Source: Polytrichum commune
Lineage: Eukaryota; Streptophyta; Polytrichopsida; Polytrichales; Polytrichaceae
NCBI GenBank assembly: GCA_950295325.1
Contig: OX485805.1
Location: 22,553,501 to 22,617,500, forward strand
Direction: 5' to 3'
DNA length: 64,000 bases
The position numbers and the translations under genes are program-made. The notes below the pieces were generated by a model, which was given only the letters and a program-made list of their open reading frames with translations, had not been told where the DNA came from and searched no databases. Positions 34,950 to 47,499 of this stretch are shown here, one piece after another. Positions within the stretch are counted from its first letter, which is position 1; each line of letters starts with the position of its first letter.

Positions 34950-37900
34950 ATGGCTGCACATAAGTGCTTCGCAACATATGCACAGAATGGTTCAATTGCG
35001 CAGCTGGACACATCCTCCTTGTTGTCATCTCGGCTAAGGAGATGTCGAAGTTCATGTTCTTCTTCTTTGACTGGATGGCCAAGGCCATGGGAGGGGATGA
35101 TGGGGTTGCACAGGGGCAGGATGTTGATTATGGAGTCTACTCCTCAGCAGCAGTCAACTGGAGGTGGAGGTGGAGGGAGAGGTAGAGGGAGAGGGAGTGG
35201 AGGGGTCACAAGAGCCAGGCATCCAGCTATGCTCATGGACGCACCGGAGGTCCAGAAGGGGAAGTATAGCTATGATGTGGAGAACGCCATAAACCACTTA
35301 TCCTCACTCGCTCCGAGGGGTAGCATTGCAAGGTGCATGGAGGGGTTTCGTAACAAGCTATCTATGCATGACTTCTCTCTCATTTTTAGGGAATTTGCGC
35401 AGCGTGGTGACTGGCAGAAAGCTCTCAGGCTCTTCAAGTACATGCAAAGACATCAGTGGTGTAAGCCTAACGAGCATGTCTATACTATTATGATAGGTAT
35501 GTAGCTCCTACAATTTGATTTTTGGCCTCGTCTTCCTTAATGCTGTACTTCTATAACATTGCTAAGCTCCACTTGCCACTTACCCTAGGCATGGCATGAG
35601 AACAATTGACCAAGGGCCAGGATTAAATATGCTAATGAAAATGCTGTGATTCTTAAAAAAACGACTTGCCAAGGTCCCCATGTAACAGGACACCTCTTTT
35701 ATTTAGAATGGGTGAGGTGACATGAGGCTTACTAATGTTATGTTTGTTGGGGGCATGACCCTATGCAATATTTTACATGGATGGAAGGAATTTTACTGGC
35801 AACATGGGCATTTTTGTCAATAGCTTCATTGCAAAAAAGATTCTTGTTTGTACTTGTTTTACTTCTTCTCCTTTCCTCCCCTCCCCCTCAAAGAGAATTC
35901 AAAGAGGTGATATTAAGTCAATGAAGTCACTAAGATTATTGTTAGAGAAAAGGGTTTTTCTTAACTGTATCATCCAATAATATGACTTTCTGGTGTCGAA
36001 TTTGTATGCATATCCAGCAGCTGCTCACTTTGTGACATGAGTTAAGCTGAATCTTCCTGACTGTTATCATCTACACATCACCTTAACCAGCCAAGACCAA
36101 TCTCAGATTGTGACGTGCATGTGCACATCCAGATCTTTGTGGTGGACTGCATTTATACCAGATTTTCCCAACAATTCAGATTACGATGGACCATTTGATT
36201 TAAGTTTGTTTGGAGTCTTTCTCAAGCCTCGTTTGGAGAGTTCAATGTGAGCTCATATATATTTTTGGATAGAAATGCCAGTCCTTTCTGGTGTATGTAG
36301 TTACCAAGTTGTTGAGGCAGAGATTAATGGAGTTCGTGGTGTGTCCCTTTACACCTTATTCATTGCTATGGTTGTTAATTTGCTCATTGCTGAGGTCACA
36401 GGAATAATGGGCCGCGAGGGGATGCTGGACAAAGCTTCAGAGCTCTTTGAGGAGATGCCCATGAGCGATGTTGAATGGAATGTATACTCATTCACAGCCC
36501 TTATTAATGCGTATGGACGGAATGGTCAACACGAAGCATCACTCCATCTGCTGGCTCGGATGAAGCGGGAGATGGTGACTCCAAATTTGATAACCTATAA
36601 TACTGTGATAAATGCATGTGCAAAAGGGGGTCTAGACTGGGAAGGTCTTTTAGGGCTATTTGCTCAAATGCGGCACGAAGGTATACAACCTGATATTATC
36701 ACTTACAACACGCTTTTAAGCGCCTGCAGCAGGTTTGTGGTCCTTGATCTCTTTTCCTTTGCCTCATTTTTGCATATGTTAGGAATGCTAAGGAGGTCAC
36801 ATGATTTTTAAGACCAAATTGGGATATGATAAGTTGTTAAAGTGTGAAGTGAGCTCAACAGCTACTGAAAGGGACACAAATGCATTGAATGGTCTAGGGC
36901 AGTTCTTTCTGCATATAATATATTACTGGCCTCATTCTTATACCTGAATTATCACTACATGTTACATAATCTCTGGACATTTTATTTTGAAAGTTGAGTG
37001 CTTTCTTTATTATTCTGCATACTTGGGATGTCTCCAGGAGATCCTCTTCCAAGAAGTTTTTGCCATAATGTTTTGTAGATGGGTGTTTTTTGAATCCCAC
37101 TGTTTCTTTGATTTAGTGGTCAATCCTAAGATTTTGGCTTATGTTATGTGATGGTGATCTTTTTGGTATGTGATAATGATGTGTCATCCAAGTGAAGTTT
37201 CTATGCATTTTTTTGGGGAATAATATTGAAGTAAGTCTCGACATGAATATGAAAGTGTTTGAGAAAATGCCTCATCAATGTATAATCTTGCCGTTATTTT
37301 GGAGGTCTTCTTTCAGGTAGGCAGGAGTAAAGATTATCGCTAGATGTATCAGCTTCAAAGTGTAATTGTCAGCAAGTTGGTTCTAATTGTTGGATATGCA
37401 TGTGTTATGCAGCCGAGGTCTTGTAGAGGAGGCAGGCATGGTTTTTCGAACTATGAATGAGGCAGGTGTAGTTCCAGATGCAGTAACTTATAATGCCCTG
37501 GTTGACACATATGGTCAGGCAGATGATTTTGAAGGTGCTGCTGAGCTGTTGCGAGAGATGGAGCAAGCAGGCAATGCCCCTGATGTAGTGGCATATAACA
37601 TATTAATCCGGGCATATGGTGCACCTGGCAAAATTCAGGCAGCTGCAAAAGTGTTCAAACAAATGCAGGCAGCAGGGTGTAGTCCGAATGTAGAAACTTT
37701 CAGTTCTCTCTTAGAGTCTTACGGGAAGCATGGTTGTTACGATGAAGTGCGAACGCTCTTTGCTGACATGAAAGAGAGGGGTACTGAACCCAATATAACA
37801 ACATATAACACGTTGATTCAAGTTTTTGGACAAGGAGGATTTTACCAGGAATCTATCAACCTCTTCTGGGACATCCTTGTACGTAATTTTTTCATGTCTA

Positions 37901-40900
37901 CTTTTTGTGGTGGTTGTTGCTTACATCCTCTATCTGGTCTTTTTGGAATAATATTGAAGTCTCAACATGAATATGAAAGAGTTTAAGAAAATGCCTCATC
38001 GATGTATAATCTTCCTGTTATTTTGGAGGTCTTCTTTCATTGATCGTCTCCTTCAAATCAGTGAAAGCAGCAGGGGCACAGGCTTCTGCAGTAGGATACT
38101 CTTCCCATAACATGATTGTTTCATTAGTGGTGATGAGAGAAGTAGAAGATTTGGAGATGTGATTCATACTGTATTAGTGACTTTTGAAAGGTGATCTGCA
38201 GTATTTAGTATCGTGCCTGTAAATGCAATTATATACAGGGTATCACTGTAGGGAAGGGGGGGGGGGGGTTAAGCAGAGAAGTTTTTTCCTCATTTCTCCT
38301 CATCAACTAGGGTGTCAGCAATATAGCAGCAATATAGTTGATATGTGCCACTATCAGGTTGAAGTTCTTGAATATATTGTCAATTTTAATAGTGAAAAGC
38401 TGGTTGTGCATTTACAAAGTACTCGGGTAGACCAAGTCTTTGTTGATAATCATTGACCAGATTTGTGATTGCTCCCTTTCCTTTTCTCACCTTTATTTTA
38501 TTTTTATTTTTATCATAGGCTTTAGTTGATCCTTTTATCGTGTTTGTGATGAGCAGGATAGTGGTGTGGAGCCAGACATGTCAACGTATGCTGGCCTCCT
38601 GTATTCTTGTGGACAAGGGGGGCTTCATAAGGCAGCAACAAAAATACACCGTCACATGCTCCAAAGGAATGTGGTGCCAGCTGCTGATGTTTTCACAGGT
38701 CTGGCCAACCACAGACCTGTTGGTTTCACTTTTGATTTAAAAAAATAAGTGGCATGATTTTTCAAGAACCTATGGTACAAACGTGATGGTCTTGAATGTG
38801 GCTATTGACTTTTGTGGACAGGTCTAATTACTGCTTATGGAAATGCTGCTCTTTATGATGAAGTTAGCAGTGCATTCTACAGTATGGAGGAAAGCGGGTG
38901 TGAACCTGACCAGGGCACTTTCAACTCTCTAATTGGCGCCTATGCAGGTTCTTATTTGTACTCCAGTCTCATTTTCAGCACTTCTTTTCCAGCTTAGGTA
39001 CTTACATGCACATGGCTCTGAAATCACTGCTTGGAGCCACATAGATTGAAGCATAGGTTATACTCTCATTAAGTGCAATTTGTCAGTTTCATATTTGCTA
39101 GTTGACCATGTACTTGAAATAAGATTAAAAGGTGTGTTGTTGTGGATTAAGGTGTGGTTTATGTTCAAGGAACGCTTGACATGTTTGGGTTTTGCATGTA
39201 TTTAAAGACAAACCTATATGCAGCTCTACAGGAATTAAATCCTATCTACCACATGCTAGTTCTCTCATTTTGTTGTCCTTGCCCTGCAGGTGGCGGTTTG
39301 TATAGTGAAGCAGGAGCTGCATTCCTCAGCATGAATGATGCGGGAATTTCTGCAGACGTATCAACATTCAATTTCATGATTGAGGCATATGGTCGAGGGG
39401 GACTTTTTGATGATGCAGTGGAAGTGGAGCGAGACATGGAAGATGCACGATGTCCATCAAACAAACAGACTTATGAAGCTCTACTGGGTGTCTACTGCAC
39501 AGCAGGCATGTTCGATGAGGCAAAGGCCCAATTCCTGGATATGAAAATTGGGGCTGGAGTGCCCTCTGTTGATTCTTATTGCCTTATGTTGTCAGTCTGT
39601 GCCCGCCGTAACAGGTAATATCCAAGTTCAACTGTAACTCTTACCTTTGCACGTTTTTGATGAATATAGAAAGTGGGGTGCAACTCTGTATGTTAACAGA
39701 CTCCCTGAACATGCTGAGCCTTTTGTCCTTGGAGGTGAAATTTTAGTTGATGATACTGCTTGAAATCACTTGAGCTAACAACTTTGGTTTGGGAATTGAA
39801 TTTTGTCACAGGTGGGATGATGCAAACAAGGTTCTGGATGAAATGATGCTACCAAATATGCCAACTCTGCACAGTGTGGTTGGGGGCATCATTAAGGGTG
39901 ATCTGGATGAGGGTACCAACTGGCAGAGGGTGGAGTATGCTTTGGATGGGCTAAAAGTGGATGGAGTAGGTAGTAATCTAAGATTTTATAATGCAGTTTT
40001 GGAAGTACTCTGGTGCTTAGGGCAAAGAGAACGAGCTGCCCGAGTCTTTGCAGAGGGACAAAAACGAGGCGTTCTTGCAGAAGCTTTCTCCCGCAATCAG
40101 CTGATGTGGGCTATTGATGTCCACAGGTGGCTTGCAAACATTACATCTGAATCTTAAATTACCATGTTGTGTTGCATAGAAGATCGAAATTTCTTTTGAA
40201 GCACATCATATGGTCAGCCGATCTTGTATTCCATAGCCAGATAGATGTGCAAGTCTTATGAACAGCCAAAGGAGGTTCTAATCTTGTCAATGTTGGCTGC
40301 CTGGCTGTAAATACTGAACTTCCAGTTTTGGTTTATAGATTGATGATGTGATATTCAGTTATCTTCCGAACAACAGCAACAGATACCTAGCTGCTTTGTG
40401 AAGCTTGTTGTAGTTATTTTCTAGAAAACATAGTAATGCTTTTTTACTAACTATTTGACCGTTTCTTGCCAGGATGTCAGTGGGGGCAGCAATGACAACC
40501 CTTCTTGTCTGGTTGCTTGACTTGAGAACCGAAGTTGAACAAAGAAAGCCTCTTCCTCCTTTACTCAGCATTGTAACAAAGTGAGTCCTCTAGAGCCTCT
40601 TCCTCCTATTCAATGGTTGGAAACAAAGTGTGTTATTGCTGCTGTGTCAAATCATTAAGCATAATTCAATGATATTAAACACAATGCTTGGACCTTCAGG
40701 AGAGCACATCATATATGAGATTTGCCTCATTGGACCAGCTGCATAGACTGTCAAAATATGTTATCCATAGAAGCAAAACACCAAAGGTTGACCTTGTTAG
40801 AAAGACATAATTGAATGACCTTTATTTGGAGTGCTCACTAGGGAATTGAAAATTTGAGAAATCATCTCTAACTAGAGCAAGTGTATCTGCTGTGTTGGAA

Positions 40901-41234
40901 ACGATCAGAGCTCATGTTGCATATTTTCTTATATTTAGTTGCTGGAGATTGCAGGTGGGGTGAAAAGGATCCAAACAGGGACCTGAAGAGCCTTCCAATA
41001 GCAAAAGCAATGTTTGGTGGGCTTACAGCAATAGGTGCACCATTCAACTTTGCGGACTGGAATGAGGGAAGGATTATTGCATGGGCACCAACACTAGAAG
41101 AATGGCTGCCAAATGTATCACTGCCAGACTCTTTTTCTCTCACTAACATACCCATCTCTACACTGCTATCGCGAAAGACAGATTCTAAAACATATACAAG
41201 TCGGAAAACTAGGAGTTTGTCTGCAAGCTCGTGA
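34950..41234 (+). CDS. PTAC2: plastid transcriptionally active chromosome protein 2 (PPR-SMR protein)
   Basis: Nine exons: 34950-35496, 36402-36732, 37413-37878, 38557-38698, 38822-38947, 39290-39614, 39812-40126, 40473-40580 and 40955-41234. They total 2640 nt and encode 879 residues; phases close exactly and all introns are GT..AG. The N-terminus (SSLLSSRLRRCRSSCSSSL) is Ser/Arg-rich like a plastid transit peptide, followed by a Gly/Arg tract. KYSYDVENAINHLSSL opens the conserved part near residue 105. Tandem PPR repeats follow, such as YSFTALINAYGRNGQHEAS and VTYNALVDTYGQADD. The C-terminus has the SMR-like region (VDVHRMSVGAAMTTLLVWLL, WGEKDPNRDLK). Length and order match Arabidopsis pTAC2 (PAP2), an essential partner of the plastid-encoded RNA polymerase. 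It would act in the chloroplast nucleoid. The gene looks intact; the BZR-like gene converges on it 1.3 kb downstream. Confidence 0.93.
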
Positions 41235-41624
41235 AAGCTGTTATCTTTGTCTAGAATTTAGATTTGTCCACAGTAGTTGTAATCTGATGATTCTTTATGA
41301 AATCAAAGCCATGATACTCCAGGTAACAATCGACTTGTTCACCTCATGTCAGGCAAATTTTAACTGCATATGATGATTAGGGAGCAGTTTGGAAAGATCG
41401 TTTACTTTTTTATCTTGTAGTTCTGTAGCACTAGAGAATTTATTTTCCATTCTTATTGTAAGTTTAGTGAAGAAATTAAGGGAGGGAATTATTGCATACA
41501 AGCATACGTCTCATTCTTCCCACAAAACATCCCTGAAATATAGTATGCACCTCGGAGGTTACTATTTTAAGTTGATTTGGCACTGGAATTAGCTTCAAGG
41601 CCCGAATTTGTCTACACCAAGTCA

Positions 41625-41725
41625 ATTGAGATGAATTGGCCACAAACCTGTAGGGGTCAGGTTTTTATTTTGGATGAATGAGAGGTATGCGATAATTCCC
41701 TCTCCATAATTAAGGTACTGTACAG
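41625..41725 (+). repeat. repeat copy shared with 816-905
   Basis: Contains TTGGCCACAAACCTGTAGGG and AATGAGAGGTATGCGATAAT-type text that parallels the 816-905 block. Lies in the spacer between the convergent pTAC2 and BZR-like genes. Confidence 0.5.
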
Positions 41726-42507
41726 GGTGGGGGCTCGGGTGTGCCCTCAGTACCTTATGTGATAACTGTGTTATCAAATAAGGTATTTACTTATAATTAG
41801 CATATTTCTATTTCTTGATTTCCTTGTCCTCAATTTTGTGAGGTACCATGGTTTTTCAAAAAGTATACACCTTGGCATTAGGTCTTGACGACAATAGTCA
41901 CAGCATCTCTTTGACATATTACTCGCAAATCATGGAACAGGAAGAACAAGGCAGTATTAAAGCACACACCAAAATGTACAAATGAAAGTGTTGCTTTTTT
42001 CCTAAATTTGTGATGAATTCTCACAGGACATAAACTGTTGAGATCACATAGCCACAGCTAGAAAGAGTTGGTCAATCTGCTGCCACTGGCCAAGAAGACA
42101 CTTCGCCTTCTGATGGGTAACCCAAAATCTCTGGCAATGAATTTGAAGTCACGGGAATTACCAGGATGGCATGACTTTGCTGATCTGATGCCACACCACA
42201 ACCATTACACTCCTCACCAATGCCTGCCAATCTTCATCATCTGTCCCCAAAAACTGTGGTGGTCATCCGAGATTTCTTGATGTGACGACGCTGCTGGTTG
42301 ATTGATTGATAGGCGAGAGTGATTCCCATCGGGGAGCAAACAAGAATTTCTTCTTGCTCCAGCTAGGGTTACATCCCTGAACTTTTTTGAGAAATAGAGA
42401 TGATCTCATCTCCCCATTCTCAACAAAAAAAAAGGAAAAAAAAAGGGGTGTCGACTAGAATTGCAAGTACCTCTGCGCAGGTGAAGTATTCACAGATCAT
42501 AATCTTT

Positions 42508-45002
42508 TCACAAATCACCACCTAACCCTCCTCCATGTGGCTGCGGTGATCCGAGAGGCGTGTTCTCATTCGAAGCACGCTGCTCCTGCAGAAATGGATG
42601 ACCAGGTGACAACATCATCAGTGATGGCAGGGGGCTCCCCATACCCTGCGCAAATCGATTCAGAATCTGTTGTTGTTGATGTTGCTGTGGTTGTTGTTGC
42701 TGCTGCTCTTGCTGCTGCTGTTGCTGTTGGATGTTGAAGAGGAGATTGTTCATGTTGGAGATGGAGCTTTGGCCACAGTAATTGTTCCTGCTGTCAAGTT
42801 GTGGCCGACCAAAGTCCCCCGCAGCTGCTCGCCCCATTGATTCATAGTCCCTTGCATCTAAAGTCTCAGCACTGAAGTAGGCAGCTGCAAGATTCTCACT
42901 CTTTATTTCTGAGTCTCTCTCATGCACATCCAGGTGCCCTGGCAAATTAAACCCTCCGGAAATACCCTGGACGAAGGGGTTTCCAGAGAGCCTTACACTT
43001 GGGGCCCCTCCCTCACTGGAAGCTGGGGATGCAAATGGCGGTGTGGAGAAATTGCTTGAGCTTGGATTCATGAGTGTCATGGAAGAGCTGTTGGAGTGCT
43101 GGCCCATGTGTCTGGGTGATGCTGTAGTGGAACAATTTCCATCCCGCATATCTCCCCCCTCGGCTATTAACCCTGCCAGCGTGCAGTTTAGCCCGGAGGT
43201 TTGCAGCGCTCGGTGGCTATGGCTTCCTGGTAGCAGCGTCAGCCTGCTGCCAGAGTTGGCTTGCTGCCTCAAAGAGTGCTGAAGGCTGCTCGAAGGTTGC
43301 GTTAAACCCTGAACAAGACCATAATCCATCGCCAATGTTCAATTCCACAACAAATTTTACAAAATTACTTGATAAAGAGCAGATGTTACAAGAGACGAAG
43401 AGCAAATATTTCAAGGGATGTTGTAAGAGATGAATAGAAAAAGCTACAAGAGATGTTCCAAGAGAACGAAGAGCAGATGTTACAAGAGTTGTTTTAAGGT
43501 TTCAGAAATTGTAAGCTGGTCAGGAGGCATGTGCTAAAGAGAATTTGCAATGCATTTCATTCAAAGTGGGAGTATTGCAAAGAGGCAAGCCCTGATTGCA
43601 TGTGATATATATTGTATGGGCGGTATGTTCTTGCCGGTGATAATTTCTTAGGAGGATGCCAATTTCTTACAAGTTTTATACTTGTGGTGGCTTACCTGAG
43701 ATCGGTAAGTGGTGCCATCAGGTTCGACAGTCCAGCCTGCTTCGGCAGCTAGGGATTTGAGCACATCGTTGATGTCAGCCCGTGGGGGCAAGTTGTATCC
43801 ACCGTACTTGCGCAGCCCGGCGAAGATTTTGGTGGTGATGGCACGCCGCTGCCGCTCTCGCAGCTTTGTCTTCTCCTTCTCGCTTGCACTCAGTTTGGCC
43901 ATGCTGCTGCACTCGGGCTCCTCCTTGCCTTCCTCTTCCTGCATCAGTCACCTCACCTCTGTCTGGACATGTCCCGAAGAACGCTCTTGTCAGGAATGAA
44001 CTCTTTCTTCACATTTTCAACAAATCATGCTCTCGATATGCAGGTGGCCATCATCAAAAAAAATTCTTCTGCGGAATTTGTGAGGTATCTTCATCTCTCA
44101 AGTACAAGCCCAAGTGATGATGAGACTGAACTCTGCATCCGCAGGTTACTGCCAGAAATAGAAAGTCAACATCATAGTGAAAGTGTCTTGGAGTGATGTT
44201 GTCCTTCTGTACATCAAAAACCTCTGAAAAATCGGTTTCAGCCGACAACCAGTGACTGACCGACTCCTCTAGTTCTGACTAACAATCTCGCTGTCCAATC
44301 CTCCACATCTTCGGCAGGTAGTACGGTGATGGGGAGTGTTCGAGCTCCCTCCACCGATCATATTCCTAAATGCGGTGCTTGCTTGGATAAAATTACAGGA
44401 TGTCTTGGAAAACGCCGTCACCGATGCTGCAGTATTTTCTACAAGTGATCTGCTGCTCCGAAATGATAAGATTTATCCTCATCAAGTCAAACCTAGCGGG
44501 AGAGACTAGCTGATGGATGCCTTACTTATTGTAAGTAACCCCGTTTCTGTTCTGGTCCTCCTACGAAATTGAAGCAGCTTTTCATCAAGTTCAGTACCTT
44601 GAAACTCTTGAAATTTTGGTAACCCCTGCAACTTTTGAGGTCGCGCACAACAATAGTCCTAAGAAAACTGCGCTTGGAGAAACAACGATGATATTCCCCT
44701 TGCAGATTCTTCCACGATAAATTATAGAAAAGAAAAGCGGAAGGAAATCTGTGGATGTTTCCTGTCCGATTGCGTAAGAATGCGTACAACTTTATCATTG
44801 TACGCTGATCTGACAGGAGGCTGCATTCTCTGTCAGTGCAGGCTGTTGATGAGTGTTACAACTAGAAGACCAAAACAATGACGGTTGCTTTCTCCAAATG
44901 TGGTCTGATCGAAGACCATGATGAGCTGAAGGAGAGGGATGGAGTAGTGGTTACTTACCAAAGAGACTTGATGGTGTTGTCTGATGCACTGCGGTAGCCC
45001 AT
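42508..45002 (-). CDS. BES1/BZR1-family transcription factor
   Basis: The firm part is two exons: 43938-43696 (81 codons with the BZR DNA-binding domain) and 43308-42508 (266 residues plus stop). The domain reads [20 protein letters not shown], then [20 protein letters not shown] and DGTTYRSQ. The intron falls right after DGTTYR, as in BZR1 genes. The KLRERxRRAIT form resembles BZR1-domain beta-amylases, but no amylase domain follows, so this is a stand-alone factor. The second exon has Ser/Pro-rich stretches with GSK3-type S-x-x-x-S spacing and a poly-Gln tract (around 42670-42740). Two upstream exons, 44365-44284 and 45035-44959, have good splice sites and phases that join in frame. Using them, translation starts at 45002 (MGYRSASDN) and gives 389 residues. 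The alternative start at 43944 (MQEEEG) gives 349. Likely a nuclear regulator in brassinosteroid-type or GSK3 signalling. Confidence 0.85.
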
Positions 45003-45509
45003 CTCGCACACTTCGCCGTCACCACTCTCCCACAGCTGCAAGTGCGAAGAAGTAGACAGTCTTAAGTAAACTGCATTTCAGCGGACTCCATAGAGCTTGA
45101 ACCGGTCATAGTTTCGACTCATTTCTTGATCCTTCTTCGCTCACTGATGCAGTTTGGCCAGTTGGGAGCACTGGAGGAAGTATGTTCAAGTGGGTTGTGT
45201 TCCCGAAGGCTAACTGGTTGCAAACTTTTCGAGTACAGCTGACCCTGTGTGACCTAGCGCTCCTTCACGAACATGAACATATGGAGATAAGCACACTGCA
45301 TAAACCTAGGAGTGTCGGAGTTACCAAGCTATGGAAACTCATTTATTTTATTTTATTTTTTCTGTGCTTAATGGCTAAGCAAGTTAGTACTCGATCAAAC
45401 ACGAAGCTCACGAAGCTGGTCTGCTACCTCACTTTGGCAATATTTGCCAATACTAAGGAGTCTCCTTTTGGAGACGCACAGTGGAGATGACTCAACTCTC
45501 GAGTAGCCG

Positions 45510-46255
45510 TTTGCGCTTAGAGCTCTTCTCTACAGGAAGGACGTTCTCTTCTACTAACAGCTAAGTTGCAACTTCGATGGAGTACAACTGGTCACAAGGA
45601 AATAGCTACAAAACCTCGACAGACAGCCAGCCTCTCTTGAAGGCCGGCAATAATGAAGAAAATTTTAAGAAGCTGATTACGAAGAGCATCAGCTTCGGGT
45701 GAACATCAAAAAGCTTACACAAGCTGTCAAACGGTATGCTGTAATGTGAACCGTTGAGCAGGAAGGCAGTTAAGTTAGGGAAGAGAGATGAAAGCTCTGC
45801 GGGAGATGCAGGAGGACTGAAGGAGCGAAGTGATTTTACTTAGAGCTCTTGTCTACAGAAAGGAAGCTCTGTTGTGCTACCACTTGAGTTGCAAGTTTGA
45901 TCGAGTACAACTCACAAGGAAAGAAGAGCTACAAGACCTTGACACACATACAAACAGCAGGCGTGAAGGCCATGGCACTAAAGAAAATTCTGAGGAGCTA
46001 ATTACCAAGAGTATCAGCTTCGGGTGACAATCAAAAAGTCGACACAGCAAAGTGCGAAGCGGTTTTGTTTAGGCCTTGCAAGGAATGCCTAGCTGCAAAA
46101 CCTCGACAAACAGCCTCGAAGGCCGGTACTATTAAAGAAATTTTCTGAGAAGAAGCTGATTACCAAGAGCATCGTCAGCTTCGGGTGAAGAACAAAACTC
46201 GTCGACACAAGGTGATGTAATGCGCAAACGTTGAGGAAAGAAAACACTTAGGGAT
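45510..46255. repeat. tandem repeat in the 5' intron of the BZR-like gene, array 1
   Basis: Three divergent units contain AGAGCTCTTCTCTACAGGAA, CTACAAAACCTCGACA, GAAGGCCGGCA and GAGCATCAGCTTCGGGTGAA. They begin near 45517, 45838 and 46075 (the last shortened). No coding sequence is retained across units. Confidence 0.7.
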
Positions 46256-46654
46256 CGAAGTCTAGTGGTGATAATGTGGCTTGGGTGCAAAGTAGGTAGA
46301 TGTGCGTGAGAAGCATACAGGGAGGGGAAGGAGGCCTAAGTTAGAGGTGAGGCTGCTGCGAAGCGGTTTTGTTGGTACAACATTAACTTAAGCTACCACC
46401 AGGTCGATCGGTACCTGGTCTCTCAGCAGTAGCAGCGCCTGTAGTACCTGCGTCTGGGCAGACAGGAATTGACTACAAGGCGGTCACTCCCGGCCATCCT
46501 ACCTGCCAGGAGCACGGATGAAGCTGAGCACACAACACACAAAAGCAGCTTGTCGACCAGGACTACGCAGGCCGCACCAGACTCTCTCTCTCTCTCTCAT
46601 ACAAAAGGACACCGGTACACATAACATACACTCACTATGCAAGGGCTAATTACA

Positions 46655-47285
46655 GCCTTCGCCATAGCTCAAGCACAAGAGAGGATGTTGATCAGCTAGC
46701 GCCAGATTACACTAACGTAACTTAACTTATCAAGCTGATGATGAAACCAGAAATCCCTACACGGTCTACAAGTTCAGACTCTGCCGCAGATACGACACTT
46801 ACAGCGTATACATACACTATAAGCTTAGTTAGCCAGGTAGCTGGCGTTGATCGGTCAGGACTCTGCTCTGCTTCGCCATACCTCAAGCACAAGTGAGGAT
46901 GATCAACTAGCGGCGGATTACACTAAGCTAACGTATTAAGGTGATGGAACCACCAGTCGCATAGAAATCCCTCCGAAACCTAGCTAGAAATCCAGAAGTT
47001 CACCGCAGCTACGATACTCACAACGTATACATAGACTAAAAGCTTAGATAGCTATGTAGGTAGCGTTGATACTACTGATTAGTAGCCTCTGCTTCGCCAT
47101 AGCTGAAGCACAACGACAGTAGTCGCGAGGATGATCAGCGGCTGGTTTACAGTAATTAGCTAAGTTGTAAGTTGGTGATGCAGGCAGCATGAGCAGCATA
47201 GAAATCCCTCCCTCCGAAACCCAGAAATCCCTACAAGATCTACAAGGTTCAGAGTTCACCGCAGATACGATACTTACAGGGTGCG
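46655..47285. repeat. ~215 bp tandem repeat next to a putative 5' exon, array 2
   Basis: Three units each start CTTCGCCATA(G/C)CT(C/G)AAGCAC (near 46660, 46871 and 47093). Each ends with GCAGATACGA(C/T)ACTTACAG-type text. In the last unit ACTTACAGG is the reverse complement of a consensus donor CCT|GTAAGT. The 46800 unit keeps the GTAAGT and the middle unit has lost it. The array has therefore multiplied an exon border, as in the UBA gene. Confidence 0.7.
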
Positions 47286-47349
47286 CCCCTCACTTCATCA
47301 GTATGATCGGATACCGATCGCCGTACTTAAGATCACCTTCCTGCTTCTG
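47278..47349 (-). other. possible 5' untranslated exon of the BZR-like gene
   Basis: Bounded by an acceptor-like CTGCAG (minus strand, 47355-47350) and a consensus GTAAGT donor at 47277. The frame compatible with the next exon contains a stop, so it could only be leader sequence. It may equally be the first exon with a start site further upstream. Confidence 0.3.
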
Positions 47350-47499
47350 CTGCAGGCAGTCAGTCAGTCAAGATAGAGTGTGGAATGCAAGGAAGGCATG
47401 AGGCTTTTCAACCAACTTACACATCCATACTTCACTTAATTACTTGCATCCCCACCATTTATTAAGTTTCTTAGCATTTGATGGAAGTTACTACCAGTG

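Noticed and set aside
34950-35185. Overlapping alternative frame in pTAC2 exon 1
   Set aside because: The frame chosen continues into KYSYDVENAINHLSSL and correctly phased PPR exons; the alternative does not.
41235-42507. Search for a beta-amylase domain downstream of the BZR domain
   Set aside because: No exon with amylase motifs was found between the BZR-like stop codon and pTAC2, so a fusion is not supported.
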